Source of the DNA: Cytobacillus sp. NJ13
GTDB lineage: Bacteria; Bacillota; Bacilli; Bacillales; Cytobacillaceae
Reading direction: 5' to 3'
Length of the DNA stretch: 64,000 nt
Assembly: GCA_030348385.1 (NCBI GenBank)
Contig: JAUCFP010000006.1
Span: forward strand, 3,809,501 to 3,873,500
Part shown: positions 62,850-64,000 of the stretch, piece by piece
How the letters are laid out: the number at the start of each line of letters is the position of its first letter
How positions within the stretch are numbered: the stretch's first letter is position 1
The notes under the pieces: generated by a model
The model's input: only the letters and a program-made list of their open reading frames with translations
The model's database searches: none
What the model was told of the DNA's origin: nothing
Position numbers and translations under genes: made by a program

Positions 62850-63377
62850 ATGGAATGGGTAAAATGGTTTGGAGAACATTTCATTGGAATGTTTAATGCT
62901 GGTGGAGAAACATTTATGGGATTATTTACTGGAATAGTCCCAACCCTGGTTGTACTATTGACCTTTACCTATGCAATCATGAAATTCGTAGGTGAAGATA
63001 GAGTAACTCGAATCATTCAATTTGCGGCAAAATACCGATTGCTGCGATATACATTAATGCCGGTTTTATCCGTATTATTATTAACCAATCCGATGGCATA
63101 CACTTTTGGCCGGTTCCTGCCTGAAAAGCAAAAGCCTGCATTCTATGATTCAGCCGTATCATTTGTTCATCCTGTAACTGGTTTATTTCCTTATGCTAAC
63201 GCTGGTGAGCTTTTTGTTTATCTGGGAATTGCAAATGGAATAAAGGAGCTGGGTCTTCCAGTAGCGGATTTGGCTGTGCGTTACTTTTTAGTAGGGATTG
63301 TTATCATTTTGATACGCGGCATAGTAACAGAGTTAATTACGAATTACTTAGCTAAAAAAGAAGCAGGAGTACAATAA
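62850..63377 (+). CDS. srlA: PTS system, glucitol/sorbitol-specific EIIC component
   Basis: 175 residues, ATG after AAAGGGGGAAAG. EIIC-gut family: FGEHFIGMFNAGGETFMGLF, GIVPTLVVLLTFTYAIMKFV, LLLTNPMAYTFGRFLPEKQK and FVHPVTGLFPYANAGELFV. Three or four membrane segments. Works with the EIIB gene that follows to import and phosphorylate glucitol. Confidence 0.93.
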   Translation: MEWVKWFGEHFIGMFNAGGETFMGLFTGIVPTLVVLLTFTYAIMKFVGEDRVTRIIQFAAKYRLLRYTLMPVLSVLLLTNPMAYTFGRFLPEKQKPAFYDSAVSFVHPVTGLFPYANAGELFVYLGIANGIKELGLPVADLAVRYFLVGIVIILIRGIVTELITNYLAKKEAGVQ

Positions 63378-63389
63378 GGGGGGATCCAA

Positions 63390-64000
63390 ATGAGTGAGCG
63401 TACAGTATTTGTTGCAAAAGGATCAGGCGGATGGGGCATCGGTCTTCATATTCAGCCTAAGGGAAAGAAGAATAAAGTTGTTTCTATTACTGGCGGCGGC
63501 ATCCACCCTGTTGCAAAAAGAATTGCCGAACTGACTGGCACTCAGGCTGTTGATGGTTTTAATGGGTCATATCCTGAAGAAGAAATGATGTGTGTGGTCA
63601 TTGACTGCGGTGGAACTGCTCGTATTGGCGTTTATCCTATGAAGCGGATTCCTACAGTTGATGTATTGCCATCTTCTCCATCGGGCCCGCTTTCAAAATA
63701 TATTACGGAAGATATCTTTGTTTCTGGTGTAACTGTAAAAGATATTACATTAGCAGAAGACTACGATGAAGTTGCCGGGGCGCAGGAAGCTGCAGATGAG
63801 CCTAAATTTAATACGAAAGATAAAGAAAAATTTAAAGAAGATTATGACCAGCTGAAGAAAGAGAACGCAAACAATGGAGATAACTTTCTTCTTAAGTTTT
63901 CTAAAGGGATTGGGAATGTCACTGGGACATTCTATCAGGCTGGCCGTGATACGGTTGATATGCTAATAAAGAACATCATCCCTTTTATGGCTTTTGTAAG
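63390..64000 (+). CDS. srlE: PTS system, glucitol/sorbitol-specific EIIB component (3' end outside window)
   Basis: ATG at 63390 after AAGGGGGGATCC; open to the end of the window, 203 residues seen. Reads MSERTVFVAKGSGGWGIGLH, a glycine loop SITGGGIHPVAKRIAELTG, and a phosphocysteine candidate in VVIDCGGTARIGVYP. The last seen residues begin a membrane part (MLIKNIIPFMAFV). EIIB of the glucitol PTS. A full gene of about 330 residues, then srlB and a sorbitol-6-phosphate dehydrogenase, are expected beyond the window. Confidence 0.9.
   Translation, partial: MSERTVFVAKGSGGWGIGLHIQPKGKKNKVVSITGGGIHPVAKRIAELTGTQAVDGFNGSYPEEEMMCVVIDCGGTARIGVYPMKRIPTVDVLPSSPSGPLSKYITEDIFVSGVTVKDITLAEDYDEVAGAQEAADEPKFNTKDKEKFKEDYDQLKKENANNGDNFLLKFSKGIGNVTGTFYQAGRDTVDMLIKNIIPFMAFV

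Overview
The window looks like chromosomal DNA of a low-to-mid GC, endospore-forming Bacillaceae (Cytobacillus/Mesobacillus-like; genus is inference). Support: strong AGGAGG-type ribosome binding sites with many TTG/GTG starts, CcpA-type cre sites, a PyrR attenuator, sigma-54, sigma-D and sigma-B-like promoters, a SleB-type cell wall hydrolase, and YocH-, YwqG- and YhcR-like proteins. No rRNA, tRNA, insertion sequence, phage or CRISPR was found. The window is a run of separately regulated catabolic operons mixed with secreted enzymes and chemoreceptors.

Layout. 1-483: 5' part of a secreted alpha/beta hydrolase. 773-3045: soluble PAS chemoreceptor, a hypothetical gene and a YwqG (DUF1963) gene. 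3124-3700: eleven 52-bp tandem repeats, each with a hairpin. 3954-11487: a complete yhf operon (yhfZ-Y-U-T-php-S-X-W), an uncharacterised pathway with a transporter, two PLP enzymes, a phosphotriesterase-homology hydrolase and a phosphopentomutase-like enzyme; two copies of an inverted repeat, AATATAC-N8-GTATT, suggest where YhfZ binds. 11611-14968: a chemoreceptor and two cell wall enzymes. 15198-20035: a secreted nuclease and a secreted 5'-nucleotidase that share a C-terminal module. 20178-23840: a hypothetical gene, then a lipase-like DUF6792 protein and a DUF1672 lipoprotein. 24217-27602: chemoreceptor with a sigma-D promoter, ferritin-like acyl-ACP desaturase with a FapR-like box, and a SpoIIAA-like protein.

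27729-34889: a PAS/sigma-54 activator divergent from a sigma-54 promoter that drives two M20 amidohydrolases, a two-protein membrane transporter (DUF5058 type) and an amidase. 35046-37818: codB-codA behind a PyrR terminator/antiterminator leader. 38199-40953: a lone peptide-binding lipoprotein and an M42 aminopeptidase, with a cre site. 41220-46678: hydroxyacid or polyol catabolism (3-hydroxyacyl-CoA-dehydrogenase-like, SDR and HpsN/HisD-like dehydrogenases, LacI regulator, GntP permease) with two LacI-type operators. 46947-48914: secreted M6 metalloprotease. 49300-55317: a CBS-PAS sigma-54 activator followed by a sigma-54 promoter and Fe-alcohol dehydrogenase, GntP permease and methylmalonate-semialdehyde dehydrogenase, a plausible route from a 3-hydroxyacid to acyl-CoA. 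55424-60337: galactitol-type PTS with a class II aldolase and PRD regulator. 60636-64000: SorC-type regulator, a small zinc-ribbon protein and the start of a glucitol PTS operon (gutM-srlA-srlE). A shared TGAACA-TTGTTC palindrome links the SorC regulator to both PTS systems.

Most gene families are known. The parts least described are the yhf pathway with its operators, the HpsN-like operon, the DUF5058 uptake/amidohydrolase operon and the 52-bp repeat array. All family names were assigned by reading the protein sequences; no database search was run.
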